Source: Branchiostoma floridae (lineage: Eukaryota > Chordata > Leptocardii > Amphioxiformes > Branchiostomatidae). From it: a stretch of 64,000 bases of DNA. Where the stretch lies: contig NC_049990.1 in assembly GCF_000003815.2 (NCBI RefSeq), forward strand, positions 3,057,655 through 3,121,654, read 5' to 3'. The position numbers and the translations under genes are program-made. Of the stretch, positions 1 through 12,000 are shown in pieces (positions within the stretch are counted from its first letter, which is position 1; every line of letters starts with the position of its first letter). The notes beneath the pieces were generated by a model. It saw only the letters and a program-made list of their open reading frames with translations, searched no databases and was not told the DNA's origin.

Positions 1-551
1 TGTTTATTGTTTATTTGTTTATTGTTCATTGACTCCTTTAGTTGTTACATATCATTGTAGACGTAGTATTATGATTGATGTCAGCAAAAGATTCAAATTG
101 TATGAAACGGGGCGACAGGGCAGCCAACGCATTTTGTTGTCCTTGTTGTCCTAGTTGTTCCATTGTGGGCAGGGTTGAGTGGTAGGGTCAAATCTTGTGT
201 TGTGTCCTGAGGTTGATCAAAGAGTAGTCGGCTCCTTCAATGGTCAGGGACCCTGTATCTGGACCAGAGAGTCCTGAGTTCGAATCCTGGTTGCTGTTGC
301 CTGACATATATTTGTAGTAATTGTACTGCGGACGCCGGCTAGAAACCCCAGAATGAAATTTTGTAAGTCTTGTACTATCTCTTTTCAGAATTCTGTCTTA
401 AGTCATCACCTGTCCACATAGATCAGGTTTTATATTAGTCCCCTGAGTGGTCTTCTTGGGCAGGTTTGACTGTAATATTGGGCAAAACTTGATTTTTCAA
501 CATTTTTCAATCGGTGAGATCAAAACTGAGAACTCAAATCCTGGCTTGTGA
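1..551. other. No gene seen; T-rich non-coding DNA
   Basis: No recognisable coding exon. Near 270-285 there is a GAGTTCGAATCCTGG word resembling a tRNA B box on the + strand; no good A box is seen at the right distance, so at most it is a decayed SINE. The rest is A/T-rich unique-looking sequence. Confidence 0.5.
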
Positions 552-756
552 CAGGGCTGTCTTGAGCTTTAATTTTTTTTCTGTCCCACTCATTGTTTGG
601 GAGCCAGTGTTGTTGATTTTCCTGGTTTTAAGCTTATGAAAGTAAACTTTCAACAGTTCCATGTCATTTTTGGGATGGATGGGGCAAAATCATTTTCCGT
701 CCCAACAAGAAAATTTCTGTCCCAGTATGGAAGGACAGGTCCTGGAGACAGCCCTG
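552..756. mobile_element. Short non-autonomous DNA transposon (hAT-like MITE), CAGGGCTGTC ends
   Basis: The left end CAGGGCTGTC is the inverse of the right end GACAGCCCTG, and the inner arms repeat CTGTCCCA / TGGGACAG-type words. It is flanked by GCTTGTGA (544-551) and GCTTGTGG (757-764), a 7-of-8 match, the 8-bp target duplication expected of hAT elements. No transposase is encoded. Confidence 0.75.
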
Positions 757-829
757 GCTTGTGGTGACTCACTTTACAGTAACACACCCAAACTTTTCTC
801 TCTCTAATCGGTTGGAAACATAAGTCTGC

Positions 830-1080
830 CTGGTGGACATGTTTGTTTGGTCGGTCTTCTGTGATGCTGCCACATTCGGAAGGCGAAAGACGGTCGCACG
901 GTCTTGCAGACGACTTAATTGTCGCGCCGAGACTTGTTTTGGTGCCGGAGTGTGTGATAGCTGCTTCTGCACCTGGCGTCGTGCGACCTCTGACCTCGCC
1001 GGAATATCGCCGAGGGCGACCAGACAATAGAAGGCCTCACTTCTGCTGTCAAGATGTCTCAATAGGGGTCAGAGGTCAAA
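830..1080. promoter_or_regulatory. CpG-rich island of unknown role
   Basis: This block has clearly more CG dinucleotides (cgaaagacggtcgcacgg, gccggaatatcgccgagg) than its surroundings. It lies about 1.9 kb upstream of the TMEM255-like start codon, and that coding exon begins right after a splice acceptor, so a 5' untranslated exon must exist upstream. A promoter here would fit but nothing proves it; a decayed GC-rich transposon is the alternative. Short open frames across it match no family I know. Confidence 0.2.
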
Positions 1081-1270
1081 TGAGCTTCCCTCCGGCTAGG
1101 CTATTATATCGTTTATACATGATATTATATAAGGTTACCACAGGGCAGTGCAGTTTTTCCCAGCAGTTGTTTTATACACAAAGCATAACTCGAAAAGTTT
1201 TCAAGCACAGTTCAATCTCACAACTGGATAAAAACTGAGATTTATTTTTGTACGTTTCGAGTGACCAAAA

Positions 1271-1403
1271 TAGGGGTGGATACCGTTTGGGCTGGACCGG
1301 TTTTTACTGGTGCAACATGCAAGAACCGAGTCAAAAAAAAAGAAGAAAAGTCGGTGAACCAGTGGACTCGAACCTGATCAAGCCAAAACGTAATCCACCC
1401 CTA
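1271..1403. mobile_element. 133-bp MITE with TAGGGGTGGATAC-type ends
   Basis: TAGGGGTGGATACC at the left and GTAATCCACCCCTA at the right are imperfect inverted repeats; the inner arms carry GGACCGG/ accgag words and an A-rich loop. It resembles the larger element at 40244-40647, whose ends also spell a TAGGG..GGGTA word. No convincing target duplication is visible. Confidence 0.55.
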
Positions 1404-1602
1404 AGTGACATCCATTGCTCTTCTTTATCGCCACTAGAATGACATTGCTCACTAGTTCTTGCAACGCTGAAAAAGAGGGATGGATGTAGCTCAAAACATC
1501 CAGAGATAAATCTCATCTCGTCTTTATACAGTTGTGAACACTGAATTGTATTTCAATATTGTTTAACTGGATGTCTAACCTTCATAAACAACCCAAAAAG
1601 TT
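1404..1602. other. No feature seen
   Basis: Unique-looking A/T-rich sequence. The last 40 bases before the gap (ggatgtctaaccttcataaacaaccc...) resemble the sequence after it at 1791-1826, so the gap may hide a tandem repeat. Confidence 0.4.
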
Positions 1603-1703
1603 NNNNNNNNNNNNNNNNNNNNNNNNNNNNNNNNNNNNNNNNNNNNNNNNNNNNNNNNNNNNNNNNNNNNNNNNNNNNNNNNNNNNNNNNNNNNNNNNNN
1701 NNN
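1603..1703. other. Assembly gap (N)
   Basis: A run of N. Similar words on both sides (ggatgtctaaccttcataaac and ggatgtataatcttcacaaac) suggest a collapsed or unassembled repeat. Confidence 0.95.
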
Positions 1704-2649
1704 TTTGAAATGATGTGTAGTGAATGATCTGAATTAAATTTGAATTATCCAGAAGAAGAGATTGAACTTTCATCTATTCATTATATTCCTGGATGTATAA
1801 TCTTCACAAACGTAACCCAAAAAAGTTATATCAACTTTTCTTGAAATACATGAAGCCAACACTAGTATTTTTGTACCTTGATGAAGGTTACACATGCACC
1901 AAATAACAATCACTCAAGCAACTGGATATGATTTTGGAAATGGTCAAATGTTTCAGGTAGATATACCTTTCATTGGTGACAAAAGTATTTGAGTCATGTC
2001 ACAATAATGTCGATCAATGTCATATGTCACATATATGTATCTTTCCTATACAATTGGTATGGTACATGTACATTGTATACGTGGATAGAATTTACTTGTA
2101 ATTAGCCTTCGGGCATGGACTTGCAAATTAGACAATCTGTTATGAATGATTAATGATGTTTTTTGACTTGTTCGTAATGTTTCATTTGCAAAATGATACC
2201 CGGAGGCTGATCGCACATACAGTCTCAAAGTACGACTACAAATTATTAATGGAGTACTAATACAAAACAATAATTTCTTATCAAAACTAAGTTTACTATT
2301 GTTGGGTTTCACTTTGATAAACCATGAGAGTGGGACTAGCAAAGAAATTGAACGCTTGATGATGGCAGGGGTCAGATGTATTACGTTTGAGACAGTCACA
2401 GTTTAAACAGTGAGGTGAAAGGTCCTATACATTACAGGTTGACTGACAGACAAACTCAACCAGTTATGCACAGGCGCGGCTTTTTGTCTTCTCTTTTGTA
2501 TGTTGATAGTTAGTTACATGAATGTTGTGCAGCTATGTTATCATTATAGATTACTTTTTTTGTATAAACATACATTACTAATACTTCCTCCTCCTATCTA
2601 CTTCTGAATCAGTCAGGAACATAGATGGCAACAAACACAACTATCGTAT
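1704..2649. other. No gene or repeat recognised
   Basis: A/T-rich sequence without splice-compatible open frames that match a known protein and without an obvious repeat. It is upstream of, or in the 5' intron of, the TMEM255-like gene. Confidence 0.4.
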
Positions 2650-2749
2650 NNNNNNNNNNNNNNNNNNNNNNNNNNNNNNNNNNNNNNNNNNNNNNNNNNN
2701 NNNNNNNNNNNNNNNNNNNNNNNNNNNNNNNNNNNNNNNNNNNNNNNNN
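2650..2749. other. Assembly gap (N) at a microsatellite
   Basis: The gap runs directly into a CA repeat, so the array length is unknown. Confidence 0.95.
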
Positions 2750-2780
<31 letters not shown>

Positions 2781-2868
2781 GACACACACACACAGACACA
2801 CACACACACTCACTCACACACACACACACACACACAGACACACACACACACACACATATACACAAACA
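2750..2868. repeat. (CA)n microsatellite
   Basis: Interrupted CA dinucleotide array with occasional CAGA and CACT units, lying some 70 bases before the acceptor of the first coding exon of the TMEM255-like gene. Confidence 0.95.
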
Positions 2869-2949
2869 GCACCAAAAACATAACCTACTTGGTAAAGATA
2901 ACAACATTTTAATTAACGAATCTTTTGTTTTCCCCCCTTAGGACTTACG

Positions 2950-3091
2950 ATGACCAAAACAAAGAAGAAAGAGAAGAAGGGAAAGAAGTCCATTCCCGAG
3001 GCGGGGCCTCTGTTGCCACAGCAACAAGAACAACAACAACAGCAACAACAAACAAACAGAACACTGAGCGATGTCAACTTCAGATGTAAAG
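2950..3091 (+). CDS. TMEM255-like coding exon 1 (N-terminus)
   Basis: Encodes the start Met, a Lys-rich segment (KTKKKEKKGKK) and a Gln-rich stretch (PQQQEQQQQQQQ) coded by mixed CAA/CAG. It is preceded by a pyrimidine-rich acceptor (ttttcccccctta|g) and ends at a G|GTAGG donor in phase 1, which joins exon 2 in frame. The N-terminus is not conserved in the family, so this assignment rests on splice signals and frame alone. Confidence 0.65.
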
Positions 3092-6000
3092 GTAGGAGGA
3101 GTTTCAGTTTAATTAGCCTTTCTTTTCTGGGAACTCAATACTCATATCACTAATCTCCAAGCAGATCCTACGGTCGCATAAGATATTATCAAATTCAAAA
3201 GGTACCAGAGGAGTGAAGCCGGCTTAGGAGTCAGTGTGTCTCGCTACATGGCAAATGTACACCTCTTGGCTGACTACACTTCTTGGCCCGTTTGGTACTA
3301 TCTTATGCCATTGTAGGATCTGCTTGGAGATTACATACCACTTTTTATTCAGACAATCACTGATACAAGGAGATCATGGGAAGAAATAACATGCCCAGGT
3401 TTTTAAAGTATAGTGAATTACTGTGTTGACAACAATCCAACAGACAAAAAACATTTTAAGACCCAATAATTAGTCTTTCTTGATGAGGAAATGTGTGTGT
3501 GTGTGTGTGTGTGTATGTCTGTGTGTATTTTTGTGTCCCTGTGTCTGTATGGCCCTGGTATGAGAAGTTAGCGATGAATTTAGCCATGTCTCTTCCAAAC
3601 CCAAACAAAACGTCCGAGTTAGTCTTTAGTACTCCTTTTATTCACTGAGCATTGTTTCTTTCCTCCCCAAAAAGTGTGAGGAATTACCTGATAAGTTATT
3701 ATTAGTTAGGCTTGCATAGCATTGCTTTGTAAAAAGGTACTGTACTCTTCTTCTATCTTCTTATTTCTTGAACAGTTAAGCGCCAAAATGTGTAAACTGC
3801 TGCCGATATAAACTGGTCACTCAGTCCAAAATCCGGTCGACTTTTTTTATCGGTTCAACAAGAAAAAAAAAACGGTTTTGTACCGACCTGTACCCACCCC
3901 TACTGAGAACCAACAAATGTGACCTTAGCGAGGCCTGAGATCCATTCTTGTACACCATTATATTCTGAAGTGCACATCGAAAGTCTTCCCGTATTGTTGT
4001 CCGTACGTTTGACTTTGGGACTCCGTTTCTGCCAAGTGGAGTCAAGTGGAAGCTTACAGCACAGTTTAGAGAGAACAGATGGCGGGACAAAAAGATCTGA
4101 AGTACAAAGGAGCAAGTTACGGTCATTATGGCCAATTGTGGACAGTTGTGGCTTCGCTGGTTCCCAGGGAGGGTTGGCGGCGGTTTGGCGCTTTGAATTT
4201 TGGGCGGCCGTTTATTTCCGTGTGAATATTGGCCTGGACGTGTGGCGCTGTATGGACTTCTTTGTCTGTCCAAGCATTTCACGTAAAGTACATTAGAATA
4301 GAATAGGAAGTTAGAGTAAGCTAGCAAGGGCAAGAAGTTTTTCTGTTTTGAATCTCCTTGGAGTGAGGTACAAGTGTGGAACATAATCTGAATAATGATC
4401 ATAGAAGAAAGATGTATTTGCTTGCGTAATAATATGAATATAGAAAAATTTTGTATTGAAAACACCCCACAAAATGACAAAAATCCCTCCAATTATGCAT
4501 GGTCTAAAATAAAGAGAATTAAGTCCCCCAATGGGTACCTTTAGAATGACAACTTTTTATGTTACCTTTTCGAAAACATGGAAGGGCCCAGTCATCCCAT
4601 ATAATCAAATCAACATGGCATAGCTAAAATCCAGTGCAATAGCCAAGTGGGTAGAGTGTTTGCCTTGCATTTGCATGATTTGGTAGGTCGTGAGTTAGAG
4701 TCATACCAAAGACTTAAATTTTTAAGTTAATAAATGATACAGCACTCAGCATTTGGGGAAAATGTATGGTAGTTGAACACACACCACTACCAGTGGATTA
4801 GCCCTCTGCTGTAGTCATTGCACAAAGTTGTGTGGCCCAGGGCTACTGAAACGGAGATGGGCACCGCCATATGTGCCATCAGGTGGGGGAAGGAGTTTGA
4901 CTTTTTGGCTTGAGTTGGCTGAAATAAAATCCTGACTAGAACCCTGCCAAGTCTTATTCTTGTAGACTGGTGAAAAGACAGCCTCTACCAGGCTCCACAG
5001 GTTGCTGGAAAACTAGTAGAAATTGGCCAAATAGAACAGAAAACACGCTAGAGGAGTTGGCCAGCCTAAGGTCATAAACTGTACTCCTCAGTCATCTAAC
5101 TCCTCTGGTGTGGTTTCGGTCTAATTTGGTCAATTTTTAGTATTTTTCCAGCGGCCTGTGGAGCCTGGTAGAGGCAGAAAAGAGACCCAGCAGCTACAAA
5201 AGGTTTAGATATTACATCACTGTAGTAGAAATTGGCCAAGTAAGACAGAAGCATGCTTCAGGAGTTGGATGGCCTTAGGTCACAAACTGTGCTCCTCTGC
5301 TATCTAACTCCTCTGGCTTGTTTTTGTCTTGTTTGGCCAATTTCTACTATTTTCCAGTGACCTGTGGAGCCTGATAGAGGCAAGTGAAAAGAGACAGCTA
5401 TAAAAGGTTTAGAAACTACATTACCAGGAGGCAGAAACCTTTGGAGAGAAATGCGATGATTATACTGTTGAGTTTTAGAACAAAGGAAGATTATTTCAGG
5501 TATGTTCGGCGGCAGGTGTTGAGCCCCAAGTGTCGAGCCAGTGGCTCAAAACAACTGGACACTCCTTTGTGGTGTAATGAAGTAGAAAACTGTGATGAGT
5601 GTGTGTCTGACAGAGGCGCCATTGTCGGGATGGTGGAGACTCGACTGTGTGCAGATCAACTCCTTCATGTATCTTTTGCTCAACTACTTTACATATCTTA
5701 CTGTAGCGTGAAGAGGGGACAGGGATTTTCGCAATGTTTTGATACTATCCGTCCCTGTAAAGAATAAATGTATTTTAAATGTAATCCATCTAATCTGTAA
5801 TTTTATAGCAGAGGTACATACATATGTAGGTGTAGGTTAGACATCTAGGTTGACAATATTACAAGGCATTTCAATCTCTAGTCTACAACTTGAAAACATT
5901 CACAAAAGACTTTCCTGGTGACATCAATCACTAGAATGAACTGGCAGAGTAATTCAATACAACTACTGTTACTAGAAAAATGGATGAACCGTCAGAACGT

Positions 6001-9000
6001 GTCCAAAAGTCACTAAATTGACGCAAATGTCAGTCATATCAAGGAGGTTGAAAATTCAACCTCCTTGGTCATATGTACTGTACTACTGTCTACATAGATC
6101 ACATACATATATATCGATAGTTCCTAATTATAACCAGTATGGTCAGGAAAGATGCTGTCCTTTATCTCATACCTGTGACGCGAAAACGTTTGATACAGGT
6201 GTTCTGGACCGTGTGATAACTTTCCGTATCACACAGGTTCTAAGTTGTATCACACAGGCTTCCTTCGAGTAAATTGAACTATTACGAACAGGCCGAATAC
6301 GGCACGGTTGAAAATTCGAATACCGGATTCGGACAGTAGAATTGCTGTTGTTACAATCTTTTGTTCGAGAACACATCATTTTCTCAACTTCTGGTGTATT
6401 TCACATCAAGATATATCGAAATATGTGTTTTCTCAGGTGGGTATGAGTCCTATCATGACATAAAGAAAATAGAACACGTATTTGTATTACATAGCACAGT
6501 CCCATGTACTGGAGAGTTCCACACAAAGTCCTCCTTTCTGGTTTAAAGTAGGGTTGTAGATCTGCTATACATGGATTCTATATCAGGGCTGGAAATTCAT
6601 TTTTGGGAATAGGTGCACTTGTGCACCCAGCTTAAGGAAATTTGGTGCACCAACAAATTTTTGGGTGCACCACTTAAATTTGAGTACTAACCTAATAATA
6701 AAACTTAGTTAAAAGCTATCAAATTCTTAAACAAGTACCATGACAGACATTTTATTATCTTTATAACACTTAGATGTCAAGAATATGATGTATAGTAGTA
6801 TACTTTGATGTCTTTACATACATAAACCTAAGAAAATATTGTGCACCCACAGAAAAAAAATTGGGTGCACAGCTCCAATTTTGGGTGCACCTGGGTGCAC
6901 ATGCACCCAGTATTTCGAGCCCTGTATATGTAACAGGTGTAAGAAAGCGTTGTAGATCTACTCCACATGTACATTTTGTAGATGGCTTCTACATGTAACA
7001 GGTGTTACTGTATTGATGCTGAATACTGTATCATTATTCAATTATCACACTCCATTTGATAGTGGTGCATTCATCATAATTTTCTTTATCATCATGATAT
7101 GATATGTTGTTAGGCTCTGTTTCTTGTTGAAAATTGTCCATTTTTACCGTGGGATAATTTTGATGACTTAGATTAAGTTCCCAGTACTGCTGACAAGACA
7201 TACTTTGTTTTGCAAAGGAAAAAATCAAAATTAAGAATCAGCAAAAAATTTCTCTCCTTAACCAGCCACTCCTTTCTCAAGGTCATAATTCCTTCCAAAA
7301 GTAGGCTTCCCAAGGTCACTTGTTTCTTTACAAGTCACTGGTCCATTCTTACACAGTTGCAAAAGTGTCACACTAACACCGTAAAGCTTGTGCACCAATA
7401 CGCACCTGAAAGGGTTTTCTACAGGTGTGAACGCCTTGAATAAATCCTTGGCAACTGTTGCTAAGGTAATGGAGATCCTTCCGACACACTTGACCTCATA
7501 GTTTAACCGCCACAACAAACAAGTCAGACTAAACAACGGGAAACGTTTTGTTGGGGGTACAAAATGGTCGGACGGACATGTGCTCATGAGGTTTGGGGCA
7601 ATCACCCCTTCACTGAAGGAGATTGTGTAAAACACATTATGTCATACCTGTGACGCAAAAACGTTCGATACCGGTGTTCCAGACCGGGCCATAACTTCCT
7701 TATCGCACAGGTTCGAAAGGCGTGACACACAGGCTCCATTCAAATAAATCGAACTGTTTCGTGCGGGCCGAGTGCGGCGCCATCAAATGTTCGAATACCT
7801 GATTCGGACGTTGGAACATTACTGTTGGAACACTTTTTTGTTCGAGGGCACCAAATTTTTTCAACTTCTGGCGCATTTCGCATCAAAACAGGGGTTTTCT
7901 CAGGTGGGTATGACATAAATAAGATACAACACGGTGTATTCCGCATCACCCTCGGTCCCAGCCCTCCCGGGGGTCAGATTGCCCTCCGGCCTTCGGCCGT
8001 CAGGTGATCCGACCCGCGGTCGGGCTGATACCTCGGGGGATACGGAATACATCATCATCGGTCGACGTGCTCAAATGTAGACATGTTCGCACATGTCTAC
8101 ACACGACGGGGTTATACCGCCCCTTACGGGGTGACATACCCTTTCGTAGGCTAATTACAAGACGGGGATGCGCCAGGTCTCCCGTCCGGGTGAATGATGT
8201 AATTCACCATGTGGCTGATACGAGACAGAGGTTCGCCAGGCCTCCATCCGGGTGATTTGAAGTGAATCACCAACTCCCGAAAGAAGGATTTGCACCAACG
8301 CACACCGCACCATCGCACGTGTGGGGGTTCTTTAACGTGCATGGGGTGTGACTCTCCCCATACACGGGACCTCCATTTAACGTCCTATCCGAGGGACGAC
8401 TCATTTTTTCACTTGAGTAAAGTGAGGAAAGTCGTGTAAAGTGCCTTTCCCAAGGGCACAAGACCGGCAACACGGTAGGCGGATTCGAACCGGCGACCTC
8501 TCGGTCACGGGCCGAATACAATACCACTGTGCTACGCGGCCCCACGTAATACGGAATACACTGTGTTGTATTCTATATGTTCATGCTTTTGGCCACTAAT
8601 ACCACAGTTATCTCCAGCTTTATTTTTTCCTCCCGTCCCAGTTATTATTTTTTATAGAGCATATTGTTGTTTATTTTCATTTTTAGCTTGAAAAAAAATG
8701 CATTTTCATCAATATCATGTCACAACATTCAGATTTTTTAAATGTCGATATAGATTTAGATACCAAATTGAGGGGAAAAACTTGAGAGCAACATTGCTTA
8801 TGACTGAGGAGTTTCAGTACTGTACAATAATGACTAGTATTTTTACTTTGTTGTTGAAAATTCCTTCAATTTCAGAAGTCCAAATGAAGGAATAGCACAT
8901 GCCTTTAGTTTAGTAACTGTCTAAGTACCTTGGCCAGGGACTGGTCCCTTGTTCCTTTCCATAATACAAGGATTTGTTTTCTTAAAAAAACTTGAGAGCC

Positions 9001-12000
9001 AACAGTGCTAAGTGAGTATAGAGTTTCAGGATGTGAGGTTGATAGGATTGTTTCTTATATGTGTGGCCCCAGGCAAAAGGTCAGGAGGTCAGGTGAGTCT
9101 GTCTTGTCTGATGAGGCCTCAGATTGTGGTCTAATGACACCACAGGTTAGCCTAGCCTGGTATCCAGCCGTATTATAGTCTCTTCTGTCCTCTTCGCAAA
9201 GAGTATTTGTAGCTCCTTGCTATAATTGGGCTGGATACCAGGCTAGGTTAGCCTGAATACCATCAGGTTTACGTGAGCACCATCCAGGTAGTAGTTCGCT
9301 CCTATGTTCGCTTCTGCTACCCGTCTGGATAACTGCACATTCAAACCTTTTGGTGGTAACGTCAGTTAATGAGCGAATTAAAAAATGGGTTCTTTGATGA
9401 CAACAGGCCCTCCCACAAGCAGGCGGAGGCGTTTCGGGTGTTGGAACGCCTGAGTGTTCGAACAATCGCTTGAACCCATTCCTTAATTCGCTCAAGTGTA
9501 GTGACCAATCAGTGCCCTCATCCAAAAGTTGGACAATTCCAGACGTTAACATGTTTAAGGTTCCCAGACGGAATAGCAGAGAAGCGACTGCATATAGTGT
9601 ATGACAAACGCCAGAGCGAACTATACTATCCGGTTGGTACCCAGGCTAACGGCAGGTGTTGCTGGTTTGAAAAGCTGTTCTACCTGAAAATGTCAGAGCT
9701 ACAAGGACGTCCATAAATACCTCGCTAGCCTTGAGAAGGGCTGTATTGGTGAATAAGTTTATCGAGGGGTGTATAATACGGGGATGACATGTACAGTTGG
9801 CACGTGTGGCCAGACACTAGGACTGTCTCTTGCTTAAAATATTTTCACCGATTAGGGAAGTAAATCTGCAGCAGCAGTTCAGAAGGGGTCAAGTTTTACT
9901 AATTTGATGAAGAAGTCAGCTCAGGGACATTTTATTGGCAATAAAATGCCAGCAGGACAGGTTAACCATTTAATCTGCAAAGTGGCGAAAAACGGTGGCA
10001 TGGCATAGCGTAAGGATAGGATGTTTGATGACTCGAAGTCTCAAGGTACTGGGTTGGAGTCGCATGATATGCTCCTTACTTCACTCAGGTGAAAATGAAT
10101 ACCTAGTTCTGGCTAGGACCATCCCTCAGATAGGATGCTAAATTGAGGTCCCTTGTTTGAGGAGAGCCACACAAAAAGAACCCACAACACTTTTATTCTG
10201 TCCGATAACCAACAAATTAAATTGGCGTAGCCTAAAGACTGTCCACAATCTAAAAGGCATCTGGAGCGAAAACATATGATTATGAAGCAATTGTCCTGGT
10301 TTGACCCCCAGACAATTACTGGTTCTTCTTGTGTGCCTTTGGGTCAAATCAGGGCATCTGTACAATATCAGGACAGGCAGTTAAACCAGCTGGCTTTAGC
10401 GGATGCTGGAGATGCCACCACAATGGACTGGGGGCCTTGGCTAAGTAAACATACAGGAGAGAGTAATTAGTACCCGGAGGGTGCTAACGAAGTTGTTAAC
10501 GAAGCCATGAGGTGTAAGGAGGCTTGTCCTGACAAGTTAACCACTTGGTCAGCTGTCAAAGTGTAATTTAAGAGCCTCAGAAATAACCTGATTCTGAAGC
10601 AGATTGAAAAGAAGATTGAACTGAGTTGTGAAAAGGGGTCTGAGAGGGAAGTCTGTAATGTCTTATTCTACGGTCACATTTCCTAACCAGGGCCTGGTCA
10701 GGCAGTTTGCAGGAACAAAAAGTAAAAGTGTATTTTAAGAAACATACAAAGATTCTGCCAATGACTATTTTTTAAACATTTCGTGTGTTTTGCTGTCTTC
10801 TACAGCATACTTTTCGTTCCCCAAAACACCCAAATCGGGCACCAACTTGAAATTGTTGCCCAAGCATTAGTCAGATTCAAATTTGTCTTCTGTTTTGAAT
10901 GTTGTCCTCTGCTAGCTTAATTAGAAATAATAATTGAGACCCATGAGGAAGTGAACTGGAGTGTACTAAAATATACCTGTGCCATTGAGAAATAAACAGT
11001 AAAGATATCCTACAAAACAGTATTACTAAGATCCCAACCTGCCAAATTAACTCTCCCTCCCCTTGTTTTATAGTGGAATAACCACAGAATGAAAGTGCTC
11101 AACAACATGAGTATAGTTCAATTGCAATATCACATATCCGTCATATTGATTTTGTGCCATATCCTTGTTGTGAACTTTCCTGGGGATATTTCTGCCAGAC
11201 TGAGTGTATCCTACATATACCCTAATCTCCGTTGTTCTCTGTTGATTATGCAATGGGTAAGTTTTTAATCCTCACACTTAGTCTACAACCTATAAAGCAT
11301 TTTAAGTACCATTTTGAAGTTTTTATGTTTAGGAGAGGAATTAAGGGGAGGGGATTTGGCAGCAAAACTTCTAATGCCAAAATACCAAGTCATTACCACA
11401 ACCCAAGGGAGGAAGATATTGTTTTACGTTTCTCTATCTTTCTGTGTGTCTTACTGTGTGTGTTTGTTTGTTTATCTTAAAGTTAAAAAGTGAATTTCTA
11501 CGTGTGTATGTGTGTATCAAATGGATGAAGTCTGGGATCTCTGCATTGTTCATGATTGCATTGGATGAAACCTGAGTATTATAGAAATCATTTACGAGAG
11601 GGGCATAAGAGAATAAGCGCAATAGACAGAGGTACACTTTCAAAGTTCCTTAATGTTTCTGTTGTACAAGCTGACTTCAGTTTTTCCTTCTGTGTTTCTT
11701 TATTTATTTGCAGATTATGTCATGAGGCAGAGGATATACATGTAATAGTGAAAGTTGCTCATTGTTGTAATGTTTTCATGTTTATTCTCCTTGTTTTTTG
11801 CAGAGTATGTGACACAACAGAAGAGACAGACGTACATGCAATATGTACAAATGAATATGTATACCATATATAGAAAGTTTAAAACTTAAGTATTTCTGTG
11901 TGTTTTGTGCAGAGTATGTGACACAGGTCAGAAGAGACGGATGTAAATGGATATGTATACGATATAGATGTCTCAACAAAGTTTGGTACACATGTACTTA

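Noticed and set aside
843-1238. 131-codon + strand frame in the CpG-rich block
   Set aside because: No family resemblance, no matching splice context; open because of base composition.
3821-4492. 223-codon minus-strand frame
   Set aside because: No recognisable domain; it crosses a transposon fragment and low-complexity A/T sequence.
8481-8534. A tRNA gene (perfect A and B boxes on the minus strand)
   Set aside because: The segment cannot form a full cloverleaf and continues into a SINE core; it is a tRNA-derived SINE head.
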